The translations under genes were made by a program, and so were the position numbers. From Rhodocyclaceae bacterium (GTDB lineage Bacteria; Pseudomonadota; Gammaproteobacteria; Burkholderiales; Rhodocyclaceae), in the NCBI GenBank assembly GCA_025361105.1, contig JANYAW010000369.1, positions 1-34,483 of the forward strand: a stretch of DNA of 34,483 nt. Direction: 5' to 3'. This document shows, piece after piece, positions 10,198 through 20,928 of the stretch (within the stretch, counting starts at the first letter, position 1; each line of letters starts with the position of its first letter). Under the pieces are notes generated by a model. The model ran no database searches. It was not told the origin of the DNA and worked only from the letters and a program-made list of their open reading frames with translations.

Positions 10198-12494
10198 ACA
10201 AGTCAGCCAAAACCAAGACCAAAACAGATTACTCGAATCGTCGAAAGGCCGATCCGCATTTCGAGCGCGAACGCGAGAAATATGACGAGCCGTTGCCGAG
10301 TCGTGAATTCATTCTCGACATCTTGACGACGCAAGGCGTGCCATTGGCATTCGTCGAGCTTTGCAATTTGCTTGATATAAAAGCCGTCGAGCAAGAACCA
10401 TTTCAACGTCGACTTGGTGCGATGGCGCGTGATGGTCAAGTGATGCAAAACCGGCGCGATGACTGGTTGGTACCAGATAAGGCTGACCTGATTCGTGGAC
10501 GCATTGAAGGTCATCCGGACGGCTACGGATTTCTCGCACCCGACGAAGGCGGTAGTGATTTGTTTTTGTCGGCGAAGGAAATGGCCAAAGTCTTGCACGG
10601 CGACCGTGCTATTGCGCGCGTCATTGGCATCGACCGCAAAGGTCGCCCTGAAGGCAAAGTGGTTGAGGTGATTGAACGCGCGAATACCAAGTTGGTTGGG
10701 CGCGTATTTCAAGAGCATGGCGTGTGGTTTGTGGTGGCCGAAAACAAGCGCATTAGCCAGGATATTTTGCTCGCGCCGTATGAAAAAAAGAACGCCAAAA
10801 TGCCGCGTCCGGAATCTGGCCAAGTGGTGATGGTGGAGTTGCTGGAACAACCAAGTCGGCAGTCGCAGCCGATTGGGCGCGTTATCGAAGTGCTCGGTAA
10901 CTATGCGGATTCGGGCATGGAAATCGAGATTGCGTTGCGCAAGCACGAGTTGCCGCACGAGTTCTCGAAAGACGCATTGGCGGAAACCAAAAAGCTGCCT
11001 GACACAGTGCGCAAGTCCGATTGGAAGGGTCGCGAAGACATCACCAAGTTGCCACTGGTGACTATCGACGGCGAGACCGCGCGCGATTTTGATGACGCGG
11101 TGTATTGCGAAAAAGTTGGCAAGGGATTTCGTTTGATTGTCGCGATTGCTGATGTATCACATTACGTGACCGCTGGAGGTGCGCTCGATGGAGATGCATA
11201 TGATCGTGGCACGTCGGTGTACTTTCCGCGTCGCGTGATTCCGATGTTGCCGGAAAAAATTTCCAATGGACTGTGTTCGTTGAACCCGGACGTAGAGCGA
11301 CTGTGTGTGGTCTGTGACATGTCGATTTCCGGTACAGGGGTCATCAGTCGCTATCGGTTTTATCCCGCAGTGATGTTTTCGCATGCGCGTTTGACCTACA
11401 CCGATGTGGCGGCGGCGTTGTACGAGCGCGATGCGCCAACGCGCAAGAAACTGGCGGCATTGTTGCCACATCTGGAGTCACTCGACACTTTGTTCAGGGT
11501 CTTGCTTCTCGCTCGAGAAAAGCGTGGTGCAATTGATTTCGAGACGCTGGAAACGCGCATGAGTTTTGATGGCAACGGGAAAATTTCGAGCATCGACCCC
11601 TACCATCGCAACGACGCACATCGGTTGATTGAAGAGTGCATGCTAGCGGCCAACGTTTGTGCGTCCGAGTATTTGCACAAGTGCGAACATCCGGCTTTGT
11701 ATCGCGTACATGAAGGCCCGACGCCTGAACGTTTGGTAAAGCTACGTGACTTTCTCGGTACCTTCGGTTTGCAACTTGGCGGTGGCGAAACACCAAGCGC
11801 CAAGGACTATGCAGCACTGCTGGCGCGCATCGGCGATAGGCCAGACAAACAATTGTTGCAAACGGTGATGTTGCGCTCGCTGCGGCAAGCGGTATATAGC
11901 CCAGACAATGTTGGGCATTTCGGGCTGTCGTATGAGAGCTATACACATTTCACCTCGCCGATTCGCCGCTATCCGGATTTGCTTGTTCATCGTGCTATCA
12001 AGGCTGCGCTAAAGGGCGTTCGCTACGAGCCCGGATCGTGGGATGAAATTGGAATTCACTGCTCGAAAACCGAACGTCGCGCCGATGAAGCGACGCGCGA
12101 TGTCGAAGCCTGGCTGAAATGCTTTTACATGCGTGATCGAATTGGCGAGGAATTTACCGGCAGTATTTCGGCGGTGGTGCCGTTTGGTGTGTTCGTCGCA
12201 CTCGACAATGTGTTTGTCGAAGGTTTGATTCACGTTTCCGAACTTGGTCACGATTATTTCCACTTTGATGAAAAAGCGCATGCAATGGTTGGCGAGCGCA
12301 GCGGTCGACGTTTCCGCTTGTCAGATCGCGTCTCAGTGCAGCTAGTGCGCGCTGATTTGGAGACCAACAAGATAGATTTTCGGCTAGTCGATGGCGGCGT
12401 TGTTGGCCGATCACAGAGCGTGGAAAAAAAGCCGTATAGCGACAATTCGGTGCCGAAAGCTAAGCAAAACAAAGGAAAGAGTGGGCGACGCTGA
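10176..12494 (+). CDS. rnr: Ribonuclease R
   Basis: RNB signature TIDGETARDFDDAVYCEK...HYVTAGGALDGDAYDRGTSVYFPRRVIPMLPEKISNGLCSLNP and C-terminal S1 domain (GEEFTGSISAVVPFGVFVALDNVFVEGLIHVSEL). Start moved to ATG 10176 because the ORF-track start overlaps the tRNA. Confidence 0.94.
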   Translation: MESPKLSNKSAKTKTKTDYSNRRKADPHFEREREKYDEPLPSREFILDILTTQGVPLAFVELCNLLDIKAVEQEPFQRRLGAMARDGQVMQNRRDDWLVPDKADLIRGRIEGHPDGYGFLAPDEGGSDLFLSAKEMAKVLHGDRAIARVIGIDRKGRPEGKVVEVIERANTKLVGRVFQEHGVWFVVAENKRISQDILLAPYEKKNAKMPRPESGQVVMVELLEQPSRQSQPIGRVIEVLGNYADSGMEIEIALRKHELPHEFSKDALAETKKLPDTVRKSDWKGREDITKLPLVTIDGETARDFDDAVYCEKVGKGFRLIVAIADVSHYVTAGGALDGDAYDRGTSVYFPRRVIPMLPEKISNGLCSLNPDVERLCVVCDMSISGTGVISRYRFYPAVMFSHARLTYTDVAAALYERDAPTRKKLAALLPHLESLDTLFRVLLLAREKRGAIDFETLETRMSFDGNGKISSIDPYHRNDAHRLIEECMLAANVCASEYLHKCEHPALYRVHEGPTPERLVKLRDFLGTFGLQLGGGETPSAKDYAALLARIGDRPDKQLLQTVMLRSLRQAVYSPDNVGHFGLSYESYTHFTSPIRRYPDLLVHRAIKAALKGVRYEPGSWDEIGIHCSKTERRADEATRDVEAWLKCFYMRDRIGEEFTGSISAVVPFGVFVALDNVFVEGLIHVSELGHDYFHFDEKAHAMVGERSGRRFRLSDRVSVQLVRADLETNKIDFRLVDGGVVGRSQSVEKKPYSDNSVPKAKQNKGKSGRR

Positions 12495-12558
12495 ATCACG
12501 TACAATCGAACGAATGTAGCCAAACCATGCGAAGGTAATCTGAAAATGCGAGAGCGCA

Positions 12559-13722
12559 ATGATTGACGGTCTAATTGATTTTTCATGGCTACGATTTTTT
12601 ATTATCACCATGTGCTTGACGCAGGTGACGATTGCCACAGTGACAATTTTTTTGCATCGACATCAGGCACATCGCGCACTCGATTTGAGTCCACTCCCCA
12701 GCCATTTCTTTCGATTCTGGCTGTGGTTCACCACTGGTATGGTGACTAAAGAATGGGCTGCCATTCATCGCAAGCATCATGCAAAATGCGAGACAGCTGA
12801 CGACCCGCATAGCCCGCAAATGTTGGGCATCAATCGTGTGTTGTGGGGCGGCGTTTTCTTGTATGTGAAAGAGGCGCACAACAATGAGACGCTTGAACGT
12901 TATGGCCACGGCACGCCCGATGACTGGCTGGAGCGCAAGGTTTATTCGGCGAATCCAAAATCAGGGATACTGATCGCTTTGGCGCTCGACATGCTGATTT
13001 TCGGTGTTATTCCAGGCGCAGTTTTATGGGTGGTGATGGTGTTGTGGATTCCGTTTTGGGCAGCAGGGGTGATTAACGGCGTGGGTCACTTTTGGGGATA
13101 TCGCAACTACGCGAGTGCCGACGCGGCGCGAAACATCCTGCCATTTGGCATATTCATCGGCGGCGAAGAACTGCACAACAATCATCACACTTATGCCACC
13201 TCGGCCAAGTTGTCGAGCAAGTGGTACGAGTTTGATATTGGCTGGATGTATATCTGCATCCTCGAATGGTTGGGGTTGGCGCGAGTCAAAAAAATCGCGC
13301 CAAAGGCTAAATTTGGCGGCGTGCGCGCGTCAATTGATTTGGACACTTTGCAAGCGGTCATCACGCATCGCTACGATGTCCTCGCCCGTTATCTGACCTC
13401 TGTGCGCCAGCTCGCAGCAGAAGAATTTAGTCGCTTGAAAATGACCGCACAGGATGGCAAGCGCTTCAGGCGTTTGCTTGGGCAAGATGCGGCAACGCTG
13501 ACACCGGCGGCACGCGAGCAACTTAGCCCGCTGTTGGCGAGGAGCGAGCGTCTCGACAAAATCGTGACGATGCGTACTGAGCTGGAAGCCTTGTGGGAGC
13601 GCTCAAGCGCCTCGCATGAACAATTGGTGCGTCAATTACAGGACTGGATCGCACGTGCGGAAGCGAGCGGGATTCGGCAGCTTGAGGAATTCTCATTGAG
13701 CCTGAGACGCTACGCCGTATAA
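12559..13722 (+). CDS. Acyl-CoA/fatty acid desaturase
   Basis: Histidine boxes HRHQAHRAL, HRKHHAKCE, EELHNNHHTYATSAK; several TM segments. Confidence 0.9.
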   Translation: MIDGLIDFSWLRFFIITMCLTQVTIATVTIFLHRHQAHRALDLSPLPSHFFRFWLWFTTGMVTKEWAAIHRKHHAKCETADDPHSPQMLGINRVLWGGVFLYVKEAHNNETLERYGHGTPDDWLERKVYSANPKSGILIALALDMLIFGVIPGAVLWVVMVLWIPFWAAGVINGVGHFWGYRNYASADAARNILPFGIFIGGEELHNNHHTYATSAKLSSKWYEFDIGWMYICILEWLGLARVKKIAPKAKFGGVRASIDLDTLQAVITHRYDVLARYLTSVRQLAAEEFSRLKMTAQDGKRFRRLLGQDAATLTPAAREQLSPLLARSERLDKIVTMRTELEALWERSSASHEQLVRQLQDWIARAEASGIRQLEEFSLSLRRYAV

Positions 13723-13741
13723 ATCTTCGGCACTGAAAAAC

Positions 13742-13766
13742 AAAAACCCGCCGAGGCGGGTTTTTT
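13742..13766. terminator. Rho-independent (bidirectional) terminator
   Basis: AAAAACCCGCC-GA-GGCGGGTTTTTT between the convergent desaturase and rpmG genes. Confidence 0.85.
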
Positions 13767-13781
13767 ATTGTGAAGCGAAAT

Positions 13782-13949
13782 TTACTTTAGTTTCACTTCC
13801 TTATAGGCAACATGCTTGCGCGCCTTCGGATCGTACTTCATGAATTCCAGCTTACCCGGCGTGGTCTTCTTGTTTTTTGACGTGGTGTAGAAATGACCGG
13901 TTCCGGCTGTGGATTCCAGTTTGATTTTTTCGCGTCCGCCTCTGGCCAT
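13782..13949 (-). CDS. rpmG: 50S ribosomal protein L33
   Basis: My translation: [55 protein letters not shown] (55 aa). Not in the supplied ORF list. Confidence 0.95.
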   Translation of the reverse strand: MARGGREKIKLESTAGTGHFYTTSKNKKTTPGKLEFMKYDPKARKHVAYKEVKLK

Positions 13950-13981
13950 GATTTTCTCCTAAATGCTTATTGCTAGCGGAA

Positions 13982-14218
13982 TTAGACGCGTTCGCCGCGC
14001 TCGCGCAGCTCAATCAGAACGACATCAATACCTTTTTTATCAATCGTACGCAGGCCTGCGTTAGAAACACGCAAACTTACCCACCGGTTTTCATTTTCGA
14101 CCCAGAATCGACGGTTATGCAGATTCGGGAGGAAGCGACGCTTGGTCTTGTTATTAGCGTGCGAAACGTGATTTCCGACCATCGGGGCTTTCCCCGTGAC
14201 TTGGCAAACGCGGGACAT
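13982..14218 (-). CDS. rpmB: 50S ribosomal protein L28
   Basis: [33 protein letters not shown]...; adjacent to rpmG. Confidence 0.96.
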   Translation of the reverse strand: MSRVCQVTGKAPMVGNHVSHANNKTKRRFLPNLHNRRFWVENENRWVSLRVSNAGLRTIDKKGIDVVLIELRERGERV

Positions 14219-14340
14219 GCTTGCTCCTAATATTGCCTAAAAGTAAAGCCAACCATTTTAACGTGTAATTTTCCATTGTTCAACAGTGTTTGGGTAAAAA
14301 ATCTAAAAAATTGCCGAAATTCCAATTTGGCCGACCAATT

Positions 14341-15022
14341 TCAGACCAAACCACGTTCTGCCAACGAAAGCGGTTTTTGGGTGGTGGTAACAATGAAATG
14401 ATCGAGCAAGCGGACATCGACCAGCGTGAGCGCCTGTTTCAGCGCCTGAGTTAGCGAAATATCAGCGGCCGACGCTTCGGCGCGGCCCGACGGGTGATTG
14501 TGCGCCAGAATAACGGCGGCCGCGTTGAGTTCAAGCGCCCGTTTGACTACTTCGCGCGGATGGACGCTGGTTTGCGTCAAAGTACCGCGAGACAATTCCT
14601 CGCTCTTGATGAGCTTGTTGCCTGCATCCAGCCACAGCGCGACAAACACTTCATGCGGCAACGGTGCGATTTGCAAGTGCAACCAATCGGCCACGGCTTG
14701 TGGGTTTGACAGTACATCGCGGGTGTTCATTTGCCCGACCAGCGTGCGTTTGGCCAGTTCCAAGACTGCAAGCAATTGCACGGACTTGGCGCGACCAATA
14801 CCGACGACTTCTTGTAATTTGCTGGCGGGTGCGGAGGCGAGTTGGTTCAAATCCCCGTCAAATTTTTCAAGCAGTTCACGGGCAAGGTCGACCGCCGATT
14901 TGCCGCGCCGCCCAACGCGCAAAAAAAATCGCCAAAATTTCTGCATCGGAAAGCGCCGCCGCACCATGCTTGAGCAAACGCTCGCGAGGCCGCTCCGCAG
15001 CTGGCCAGTGGTTAATCGCCAT
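14341..15022 (-). pseudogene. radC: RadC family (JAB/MPN) protein, frame interrupted near the N-terminus
   Basis: MPN motif ILAHNHPSGRAEASAADI in ORF 14341-15027. Family-like N-terminus [33 protein letters not shown] lies in another frame from ATG 15022; frames meet at the A8 run 14921-14928. Whether this is a sequencing error, slippage or a real mutation is unresolved. Confidence 0.8.
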
Positions 15023-15065
15023 GGCATAGAATGTTTGCATTGTGCATTGTCAGGATTCTAAAGCC

Positions 15066-16250
15066 ATGATGGAACTGCATGGAAGGCGCGTGGTGCTTGG
15101 CGTGACGGGCGGTGTGGCGGCGTATAAGGCTGCCGAGTTGGCACGTTTGTTGGTGAAGGCCGATGTCGAGGTGAATGTTGTGCTCACCGAAGCTGGTGCG
15201 CAGTTTGTTGGCGCGGCAACATTTCAGGCAATTACCGGCAGGCCGGTTTGGCAAACCCTGTGGGATTCGCGAATGGACAACGCGATGGCGCACATCGACT
15301 TGAGTCGTGACGCGGATTTCATTTTGATTGCACCGGCAACGGCGGACTTCTTGGCCAAATTGACTCACGGTTTGGCGGATGATTTGTTGTCGACATTGTG
15401 CTTGGCGCGGGATTGTCCCTTGTTGGTCGCACCAGCGATGAACCGGCAGATGTGGCAAAACCCGGCCACGCAGCGAAATATCATGCAATTGGTCAATGAT
15501 GGCGTGAGCGTTCTTGGCCCAGGAATTGGCGAGCAAGCATGCGGCGAAACCGGTGCGGGGCGAATGCTCGAAGCGACTGAGATTCTCGATGATGCCATTG
15601 CGTTTTTGCAGCCGAAAGTCATGGCCGGAAAGCGCGTTTTGATTACCGCCGGACCGACCTTTGAAGCGATTGATCCGGTACGTGGATTGACCAATCCCAG
15701 CTCGGGGAAAATGGGTTTTGCACTCGCCCGCGCTTGTGTCGAAGCGGGTGCGCAGGTGACGCTGATAGCAGGTCCAGTGACACTGAACACGCCGCGCGGT
15801 GCGACACGTATTGACGTCACCAGCGCTTTGCAAATGCGTGATGCGGTGATGCGGGCAGTTGATGCTGCTGATGTGTTTATCGGCGTTGCTGCGGTTGCCG
15901 ACTATCGGCCAGTCGAAAACGTCGCACACAAGATAAAAAAATCATTAGTGATGAGTATTGATTTGATCGCTAATCCGGATATTTTGGCGGAAGTCGCAGC
16001 GCGTCCGAATGCCCCGTTTTGTGTAGGCTTTGCTGCGGAGAGCCAAAATTTGGCGAGCTATGCCGAAGGCAAACGCGTGGCCAAAAAACTGCCTCTAGTG
16101 GTCGGAAATTTAGTGCAAGACGGTCTTGGCGGCGATCAGAATGCGGTGACATTATTTGACGAAAACGGCGCACATTCGCTGCCCCAAGGCGACAAATTGG
16201 AAGTGGCGCGCGAGATTGTCAAACACCTCGCCGTGCTGGCGGGCAAGTGA
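15066..16250 (+). CDS. coaBC: Bifunctional phosphopantothenoylcysteine decarboxylase/phosphopantothenate-cysteine ligase
   Basis: [63 protein letters not shown]. Start set at ATG 15066. Confidence 0.95.
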   Translation: MMELHGRRVVLGVTGGVAAYKAAELARLLVKADVEVNVVLTEAGAQFVGAATFQAITGRPVWQTLWDSRMDNAMAHIDLSRDADFILIAPATADFLAKLTHGLADDLLSTLCLARDCPLLVAPAMNRQMWQNPATQRNIMQLVNDGVSVLGPGIGEQACGETGAGRMLEATEILDDAIAFLQPKVMAGKRVLITAGPTFEAIDPVRGLTNPSSGKMGFALARACVEAGAQVTLIAGPVTLNTPRGATRIDVTSALQMRDAVMRAVDAADVFIGVAAVADYRPVENVAHKIKKSLVMSIDLIANPDILAEVAARPNAPFCVGFAAESQNLASYAEGKRVAKKLPLVVGNLVQDGLGGDQNAVTLFDENGAHSLPQGDKLEVAREIVKHLAVLAGK

Positions 16251-16257
16251 GAAACCA

Positions 16258-16719
16258 ATGCACAAAATTGATATCAAAATCATCGATGCGCGCTTGCGAG
16301 ATGTCGACGCAGCGCTGATGCCCCAATACGCCACCGCTGGCTCGGCAGGGCTGGATTTGCGCGCCTGTATTGATGCGCCGATCCACTTGCAAGCCGATGC
16401 AACGACTTTGATCCCGACTGGCATTGCGATTCATCTTGGTGACCCCAATCTCGCCGCGATGATCCTGCCGCGTTCAGGCTTAGGTCACAAACACGGTATC
16501 GTTTTGGGGAACTTAGTCGGCTTGATTGATTCGGATTACCAAGGGCAAATTTTTGTGTCGACGTGGAATCGCGGCGCGCATGAGTTCGTCATCAACCCGA
16601 TGGAGCGTATTGCACAACTGGTGGTTGTACCGGTCGTGCAGGTCGCATTCAATATCGTCGATGAATTCGACAAAAGCCAACGCGGAGCGGGCGGGTTTGG
16701 GAGTACGGGAAAGGCTTAG
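16258..16719 (+). CDS. dut: dUTP diphosphatase
   Basis: [13 protein letters not shown]...[60 protein letters not shown]. Start ATG 16258. Confidence 0.96.
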   Translation: MHKIDIKIIDARLRDVDAALMPQYATAGSAGLDLRACIDAPIHLQADATTLIPTGIAIHLGDPNLAAMILPRSGLGHKHGIVLGNLVGLIDSDYQGQIFVSTWNRGAHEFVINPMERIAQLVVVPVVQVAFNIVDEFDKSQRGAGGFGSTGKA

Positions 16720-16756
16720 CGGCAACGCAACGGCGTGTCCGTGGTGCTGGCGATAC

Positions 16757-16784
16757 TAATGGCGTGTCACCAGCACCAACTGGC
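16757..16784 (+). repeat. 31-bp dispersed repeat, copy C (between dut and aceB)
   Basis: TAATGGCGTGTCACCAGCACCAACTGGC, 27/28 to consensus; preceded by a partial inverted copy GGTGCTGGCGATAC at 16743-16756. Confidence 0.9.
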
Positions 16785-16797
16785 AAGTTCGCTTCCC

Positions 16798-18393
16798 TTA
16801 GTCCATCGCCTCGTACAACGGCAGCGTCAAGAACTCCGGATAGTTTTCCGAGAGCGACATTTCCTCGAATATGATTGCCGCTTGCTCGTAGGTTTTGGTG
16901 TCGTCGCCCGCTGCGCCGACGGTTGCTTTTACTTTCGCGAGTTCTTCAGTGATTAATACCCGCACCATCTCTGCTGTGACTTTGCGGCCATCGTCCAGCA
17001 CACCTTTGGGCGACACCACCCATTGCCGAACCTGCGAGCGGGAAATTTCTGCGGTTGCCGCGTCTTCCATCAAATTGTGTATCGGCACGCAGCCGTTACC
17101 CGCGAGCCATGAGCCGAGGTAATGTACGCCGACATTGATGTTGTTGCGCACGCCAGCTTCAGTAATTGGAGTTTCGGGCAGAAAGTTGAGCCAATCTTTC
17201 GGCCCGAAATTTTCGTCGCGCTGTTTTTCCCACTGGTTCGGGCGCTCGCCCAACACTTTTTGGAATTCCTCCGCCGCAATCGCCACCAAGCCAGGATGCG
17301 CGACCCAACCGCCGTCGAAGCCGTCGTTGGCATCACGGGTTTTGTCGTGGCGAATTCCGGCCAGCGCTTTTTCGTTGGCGACTGGATCGTTCTTGATCGG
17401 AATCAGCGCACTCATGCCGCCCATGGCCGGTGCGCCGCGCTTGTGGCAGGCTTTCACCAGCGCCAGCGCGTAGGAACGCATGAACGGAACTTCCATCGTA
17501 ATCGCGCTACGTTGCGCCAAACAAAAATCCTTGTTGCGTTTGAATTTCTTGATGCAGGAAAAAATGTAGTCCCAACGTCCGGCATTCAAGCCCGCGCTGT
17601 GCTCGCGAAGTTCGTACAAAATTTCTTCGAGTTCAAATGTCGCCAAAATTGTCTCGATCAAAACGGTCGCTTTAATTGTGCCTTGCGGTATGCCGATTTC
17701 ATTTTGCGCCATCACGAAAATGTCATTCCACAAACGCGCCTCAAGGTGCGATTCCATTTTTGGCAGATAGAAAAACGGTCCTGCGCCGCGGGCGATTTGT
17801 TCCTTGGCGTTGTGAAAAAACACCAGTGCAAAATCGAACACACCGCCGGACACCCGCTGGCCATCGACCAACACGTGCTTCTCGTCCAAATGCCAGCCGC
17901 GCGGACGGATTTGTAGCGTGGCGATTTTGTCGTTGAGTTTGTATTCCTTGCCTGCTTCGTTTCTGAAACTTAGCTCGCGCCGTATCGCTTTGAACAAATT
18001 GATTTGCCCTTGAATCTGGTTGTCCCATTTCGGGCTGTTGGAATCCTCAAAATCGCTCATGTAACTATCCGCGCCAGAATTGAAGGCATTGATAATCATC
18101 TTCGCTTCCACCGGCCCGGTGATTTCGGTGCGACGACGCTCGAGCGCTTTTGGTAGTGGCGCGATTTTCCAATTCCCATCGCGAACATACTTGGTTTCGG
18201 GCAAGAAATCGGGCAATTCGCCTGCGTCAATGCGCGCTTGGCGAGCAATGCGCGCGGCGAGTAAATCGCGACGGCGCGATTCGAACGCACGATGCAATTT
18301 GGCGACAAAGGCCAGCGCTTCTGGCGTGAGAATTGTGGCGAATTCGGCTGAAACAGGTGCCGTAATTTGAATGTCAGCGGGCATCGTGCTCAT
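16798..18393 (-). CDS. aceB: Malate synthase A
   Basis: PRGWHLDEKHVLVDG, GRWDYIFSCIKKFKRNKDFCLAQRSAITMEVPFMRSYALALVKACHKRGAPAMGGMSA. Confidence 0.96.
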   Translation of the reverse strand: MSTMPADIQITAPVSAEFATILTPEALAFVAKLHRAFESRRRDLLAARIARQARIDAGELPDFLPETKYVRDGNWKIAPLPKALERRRTEITGPVEAKMIINAFNSGADSYMSDFEDSNSPKWDNQIQGQINLFKAIRRELSFRNEAGKEYKLNDKIATLQIRPRGWHLDEKHVLVDGQRVSGGVFDFALVFFHNAKEQIARGAGPFFYLPKMESHLEARLWNDIFVMAQNEIGIPQGTIKATVLIETILATFELEEILYELREHSAGLNAGRWDYIFSCIKKFKRNKDFCLAQRSAITMEVPFMRSYALALVKACHKRGAPAMGGMSALIPIKNDPVANEKALAGIRHDKTRDANDGFDGGWVAHPGLVAIAAEEFQKVLGERPNQWEKQRDENFGPKDWLNFLPETPITEAGVRNNINVGVHYLGSWLAGNGCVPIHNLMEDAATAEISRSQVRQWVVSPKGVLDDGRKVTAEMVRVLITEELAKVKATVGAAGDDTKTYEQAAIIFEEMSLSENYPEFLTLPLYEAMD

Positions 18394-18533
18394 TTGTTTT
18401 CCTTAGTATTAGCGGTGAATGTGGGCAGAAAACGAAACTTTATTACATTACAAACATCGTGATAAGCTGAGCATTTGTTCATTCAGTAGATACTTAAAGT
18501 ATTGAATCGAGTATCGAACAAAAATCGCCATCC

Positions 18534-19430
18534 ATGAGCCATTTCAAACAAATGCAAGCCTTTGTGAATGCCGCCACACGCGGCTCGCTGGCCGACGCGG
18601 CAAGGCTGGACGAGGTGACGCCAGTGGTCATCGGGCGGCGCATTGATGCGCTGGAGACCCGCTTGGGTGTGCGGCTCTTGCTGCGCACGACGCGCAAACT
18701 CACGCTGACCCGCGAGGGTCAAGCTTTTTTGGAAGATTGTCAGCGCGTGCTGACTGATTTGAGTAACGCAGAAACGGCCGTGTCGCTTGGCAGCATTCGT
18801 GCGCGCGGGCACGTCAAAATTTCTGCACCGGCCGGATTTGGGCGGCGGCATGTTGCCCCGCACGTGGCGACATTTCAGGCCGAGCATCCCGACGTGCGCA
18901 TCAATCTGGATTTGACTGACCGGTTGGTCGATTTGATGAATGAAAGCGTTGATTGTGCGGTGCGAATCGGCGAGATGGATGATTCAAATTTGGTCAGCGT
19001 GCGCTTGGGTGAAATGCGCCGCGTGATCGTCGCCGCGCCTAAATATTTGCGGGCCAACGGCGTACCGTCAGCACCAACTGAGCTTGCGCATCACAACTGC
19101 TTATCGCTGACCCAACAACGCGGTTGGTCGTTGATGGCGAATGGCGAAGCACAGGTGATCAAAGTTGCAGGCAATTTGGAGAGCAACGATGGCGCCGTGT
19201 TGCGTGAGTGGGCACTGGCCAGCAAAGGGCTAGCCTGGCGCTCGTGGTGGGAAGTTGGCAACGATGTGATCAAAGGCAAACTCAAAACCGTGTTGGACGA
19301 TTACGCTGCGCCACCGGTCGGAATATACGTGGTGTTCCCAGATCGCCGACATTTGCCGCTGCGCGTGCGTTTGTTTATTGATATGCTGAAAGCATGTTAC
19401 GCGCGCGGTGATTATTGGGAGCGGACGTGA
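18534..19430 (+). CDS. LysR-family transcriptional regulator
   Basis: N-terminal wHTH (MSHFKQMQAFVNAATRGSLADAARL...VVIGRRIDALETRLGVRLLLRTTRKLTLTREGQAFLE) and substrate-binding domain. Located between aceB and aceA. Confidence 0.92.
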   Translation: MSHFKQMQAFVNAATRGSLADAARLDEVTPVVIGRRIDALETRLGVRLLLRTTRKLTLTREGQAFLEDCQRVLTDLSNAETAVSLGSIRARGHVKISAPAGFGRRHVAPHVATFQAEHPDVRINLDLTDRLVDLMNESVDCAVRIGEMDDSNLVSVRLGEMRRVIVAAPKYLRANGVPSAPTELAHHNCLSLTQQRGWSLMANGEAQVIKVAGNLESNDGAVLREWALASKGLAWRSWWEVGNDVIKGKLKTVLDDYAAPPVGIYVVFPDRRHLPLRVRLFIDMLKACYARGDYWERT

Positions 19431-19439
19431 GCAAATTGC

Positions 19440-19466
19440 TCGGTTGGTGCTGGTGACACGCCGTTA
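19440..19466 (-). repeat. 31-bp dispersed repeat, copy E (between lysR and aceA)
   Basis: TCGGTTGGTGCTGGTGACACGCCGTTA, 25/27 to the consensus reverse complement; 10 nt after the lysR stop. Confidence 0.88.
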
Positions 19467-19479
19467 CAGCCATGAGACG

Positions 19480-19520
19480 AAAAAAACGCCGCGACTCATT
19501 TCGAGCGCGGCGCTTTTTTT
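19480..19520. terminator. Rho-independent (bidirectional) terminator
   Basis: AAAAAAACGCCGCG...CGCGGCGCTTTTTTT between convergent lysR and aceA. Confidence 0.8.
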
Positions 19521-19534
19521 ACTGCGAACAATAT

Positions 19535-20833
19535 TTAGTGAAACTGTTCTTCTTCCGTCGAGCCGGTCAGCGCAGTCACTGACGATTTGCCACCTTGAAT
19601 CACGGTCGTCACTTCATCGAAATAGCCAGTACCGACTTCTTGCTGATGCGAGACAAAGGTGTAACCACGATCACGCGCAGCGAACTCCGGTTCCTGTACT
19701 TTCTCAATGTACGCGGTCATGCCGCGTTCAACATAGTCTTGCGCCAGGTCGTACATGTGGTACCACATGTTGTGGATGCCGGCCAAGGTGATGAATTGGT
19801 ATTTGTAGCCCATTGCGCCAAGTTCGCGCTGGAATTTGGCGATGGTCGCATCGTCGAGATTTTTCTTCCAGTTGAACGACGGTGAGCAGTTGTAGGCGAG
19901 CAATTTGCCGGGGAATTTGCTGCGGATCGCTTCGGCGAACTTGCGTGCGAATTCCAAATCCGGCGTGCCGGTTTCACACCACACCATGTCGGCGTAGGGC
20001 GCGTAGGCGAGACCGCGGCTGATGGCTTGATCAAGGCCTTTATAGGTTTTGTAGAAGCCTTCTGCGGTGCGCTCTCCAGTGATGAATGGCTTGTCGTTGT
20101 CATCCACATCCGAGGTAACCAAATCTGCGGCTTCGGCATCGGTGCGGGCAAGGATGATAGTAGGTACGCCCATCACGTCGGCGGCCATGCGCGCGGCGAT
20201 CAGTTTTTGTACGGCTTCTTGCGTTGGCACCAAAACCTTGCCACCCATATGGCCGCATTTTTTGACTGAGGCGAGCTGGTCTTCAAAATGCACACCAGCC
20301 GCGCCAGAGCGAATCATGGCTTTCATCAATTCAAATGCGTTTAACACGCCACCAAATCCGGCTTCTGCATCGGCAACGATAGGCGCGAAATAATCGATGT
20401 AGCCTTTGTCGCCAGCGTCTATACCTTTGGAGTGTTGAATCTCATCCGCACGGCGGAAAGAGTTATTGATGCGCTCGACGACTTTTGGCACCGAGTCGAC
20501 GGGGTAGAGCGATTGATCGGGATACATCGCGGCGTAGCCGTTGTTGTCGGCGGCGACTTGCCAGCCGGACAGATAAATTGCCTTGATGCCGGCTTTGACT
20601 TGCTGCATCGCCTGACCGCCGGTGAGCGCGCCCAAGCAATTGACATAGGGCGTGTTGTTGACCAAGTCCCAAAGTTTGTCAGCGCCACGTTTTGCCAGCG
20701 TGTTTTCGATAGCGAAGGAGCCGCGCAAACGGACGATGTCTTCGGCAGTGTAGCCACGCTTGATGCCTTTCCAGCGCGGGTTTTCGGCCCAGTCTTTGGC
20801 CAGAGCGGCAGCTTGTGCTTTACGGTCAGTCAT
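19535..20833 (-). CDS. aceA: Isocitrate lyase
   Basis: [17 protein letters not shown] (KKCGH catalytic motif), full length. Start set at ATG 20833 ([15 protein letters not shown]). Confidence 0.97.
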   Translation of the reverse strand: MTDRKAQAAALAKDWAENPRWKGIKRGYTAEDIVRLRGSFAIENTLAKRGADKLWDLVNNTPYVNCLGALTGGQAMQQVKAGIKAIYLSGWQVAADNNGYAAMYPDQSLYPVDSVPKVVERINNSFRRADEIQHSKGIDAGDKGYIDYFAPIVADAEAGFGGVLNAFELMKAMIRSGAAGVHFEDQLASVKKCGHMGGKVLVPTQEAVQKLIAARMAADVMGVPTIILARTDAEAADLVTSDVDDNDKPFITGERTAEGFYKTYKGLDQAISRGLAYAPYADMVWCETGTPDLEFARKFAEAIRSKFPGKLLAYNCSPSFNWKKNLDDATIAKFQRELGAMGYKYQFITLAGIHNMWYHMYDLAQDYVERGMTAYIEKVQEPEFAARDRGYTFVSHQQEVGTGYFDEVTTVIQGGKSSVTALTGSTEEEQFH

Positions 20834-20914
20834 TAGAGTTCCTTTGTATAGTGGGTAGGCGGTCAAGATGAACCACGACGCAAAGTTTACGTGGAGTATT
20901 GCGCCGTGTCAACA

Positions 20915-20928
20915 GTCTTATATAAGAC
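20915..20928. promoter_or_regulatory. Putative palindromic operator upstream of aceA
   Basis: Perfect 14-bp palindrome GTCTTATATAAGAC about 85 bp upstream of the aceA ATG. Confidence 0.5.

Noticed and set aside
19056-19080. AACGGCGTACCGTCAGCACCAACTG inside lysR, 21/25 like the dispersed repeat (NGVPSAPTE versus NGVSPAPTG)
   Set aside because: The LysR-family substrate-binding domain normally has a GxPxxPxxLxxHxCL-like segment here with no extra residues, so this is probably ordinary family sequence. It could be re-examined once a repeat profile exists.
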